Of a stretch of DNA of 5,221 bases, positions 4,281-5,221 are shown one piece after another; within the stretch, counting starts at the first letter, position 1, and each line of letters begins with the position of its first letter. The notes under the pieces were generated by a model. That model made no database searches, had not been told where the DNA came from, and was given only the letters and a program-made list of their open reading frames with translations. The position numbers and the translations under genes were made by a program. The stretch is from Gemmatimonadota bacterium (GTDB lineage: Bacteria > Gemmatimonadota > Gemmatimonadetes > JACCXV01 > JAHWKZ01), in the NCBI GenBank assembly GCA_030641505.1, contig DAOWHI010000058.1:1-5221 (forward strand). The letters are read 5' to 3'.

Positions 4281-5221
4281 ATGACAGGCGCGCTGAACCC
4301 AGACCGATCTCAGCCGACAGCGATTCGCAGGGTCGCAATGGTGACCGCGTTTTGCGGTATGGTAATCGGTTGTCGCGGAGAGGTCGTTGAATCCACACGG
4401 ATCGCCCCGGCGGACAGTGCGGCAGCCAACTTTGTGACTGGCCACTGGGAGCGGCCGATCGCGCCTCAAGGACTACCTCCCGACGGATGGGCGCCGATAA
4501 CCGCAGACCTTTCCCCACAGGCTTGCGCCACCTGTCATCCCGCACAGTTCCGCGATTGGGAGGCCACCCTGCACGCGCACGCATACTCGCCCGGACTCGA
4601 AGGTCAGCTAGTCGCGTGGTTCGAATCGTCGCCGGCCTCGGCGGCGCAGTGTATGGTGTGCCACGGTCCGCTATCCGAACAATTGCGACAGGTAGAGGTG
4701 GACGGAAGCTACGTGCAAAACGCGGCATACGATGCCGATCTCGAACGCAGCGGTGTCGTCTGTGCGGCATGTCACGTCCGCGCCTGGCAACGCCATGGCC
4801 CGCCGCGCCGCGACGGGACGACGACCGCCGCTCCAGCCGGAACGCCACACGCCGGGGCTATTCGGAATCCAGCGTTCGAATCGAGCCAATTCTGCGGCGC
4901 CTGTCATCAGTTCGAGGAGCCGGCACCAAACGGGAAGTCACTCGAGAACACGCTCCGCGAGTGGGAGGCGACGGATTTTGCAACCCGTGGTACCACCTGC
5001 CAGGCGTGTCACATGCCAGATCGCCGTCACCTATGGCGGGGCATCCACGACCCCGAGATGACGCGTTCGGGAGTGACGCCTCAGTGGCGGGTCGAAGGCG
5101 ACCCCAGCAGCGGCAAGTTCGAGGTTCGGTTGGCGCTCACCAACACCGGAACCGGTCACCATTTCCCAACCTACGTCACCCCTGCGGTGGACCTCGAGAT
5201 CGCGTTTGTAAGCGCCAATGG
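4281..5221 (+). CDS. Multihaem c-type cytochrome lipoprotein, N-terminal part (cut by right edge)
   Basis: The frame is open from the ATG at 4281 to the window end, giving 313 complete codons. Five CxxCH haem c attachment motifs are visible: CATCH at 82-86, CMVCH at 124-128, CAACH at 161-165, CGACH at 205-209 and CQACH at 240-244. The first is followed by FRDWEATLHAHAYSPG, the 'W-x-x-(S/T)-x-H-x-x-A' arrangement of cytochrome c554-like multihaem proteins. After the last haem comes HLWRGIHDPEM and a beta-rich domain with NTGTGHHFPT (GHHFPT at 292-297), a motif known from the C-terminal domains of such cytochromes. The N terminus has RR at 16-17, a hydrophobic run and VIGC, predicting lipidated Cys31. 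An ATG at 4338 is an alternative start with AGGG upstream, but it would lose the charged n-region. The protein likely moves electrons outside the cytoplasmic membrane; the partner and substrate are unknown. Confidence 0.9.
   Translation, partial: MTGALNPDRSQPTAIRRVAMVTAFCGMVIGCRGEVVESTRIAPADSAAANFVTGHWERPIAPQGLPPDGWAPITADLSPQACATCHPAQFRDWEATLHAHAYSPGLEGQLVAWFESSPASAAQCMVCHGPLSEQLRQVEVDGSYVQNAAYDADLERSGVVCAACHVRAWQRHGPPRRDGTTTAAPAGTPHAGAIRNPAFESSQFCGACHQFEEPAPNGKSLENTLREWEATDFATRGTTCQACHMPDRRHLWRGIHDPEMTRSGVTPQWRVEGDPSSGKFEVRLALTNTGTGHHFPTYVTPAVDLEIAFVSAN

Noticed and set aside
4042..4848. 268-codon minus-strand frame opposite the lipoprotein and cytochrome genes
   Set aside because: The translation is Arg/Pro-rich without motifs, while the plus strand encodes five CxxCH motifs in a single frame over the same bases.
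1..5221. tRNA, rRNA, CRISPR array, insertion sequence or attachment site
   Set aside because: No cloverleaf, no spaced direct-repeat array, no transposase-like protein and no flanking inverted repeats were seen; the only tandem repeat is the two-copy operator at 3637-3664.

Overview
The window looks like the chromosome of a Gram-negative-type bacterium of moderately high GC, with no sign of phage, transposon or plasmid. Two lipoproteins with lipoboxes, a multihaem c-type cytochrome and a 2-oxoacid:ferredoxin oxidoreductase suggest a respiring environmental bacterium. The phylum cannot be fixed from this sequence; Gemmatimonadota, Acidobacteriota or a similar lineage would fit, as a low-confidence guess.

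Layout. (1) 1-262, plus strand: the C-terminal end of a 2-oxoacid:ferredoxin oxidoreductase beta subunit, whose start lies left of the window. (2) 263-461: a convergent intergenic gap with a strong GC hairpin. (3) 462-1784, minus strand: a complete type I glutamine synthetase of the short, non-adenylylated (alpha) form. (4) 1785-2034: its leader, about 200 nt long. It has a near-consensus sigma-70 promoter just after the preceding gene, a hand-folded two-stem structure, and a terminator-like hairpin followed by six T before the start codon. (5) 2035-3571, minus strand: two closely spaced genes, a Cys-rich lipoprotein followed by an exported DUF3179 protein. (6) 3572-3711: a divergent control region with two exact tandem 14-bp repeats, each holding the palindrome ATTCCGGAAT, plus a separate 12-bp palindrome. 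(7) 3712-5221, plus strand: a lipoprotein of unknown function, then a multihaem cytochrome c lipoprotein with five CxxCH motifs that runs off the right edge. The cytochrome has no stop codon inside the window, so a simple ORF search misses it.

How the parts fit together. KorB and GlnA both touch 2-oxoglutarate/glutamate metabolism: one oxidises or makes 2-oxoacids with ferredoxin, the other assimilates ammonium into glutamine. Their proximity is suggestive only, because they are convergent and not an operon. The four genes around the 3572-3711 control region all appear exported, two or three of them as lipoproteins, and two carry conserved cysteine motifs or haem sites. They look like an extracytoplasmic redox module under shared control from the tandem operator. 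That is inference from gene order and motifs; no substrate can be named.
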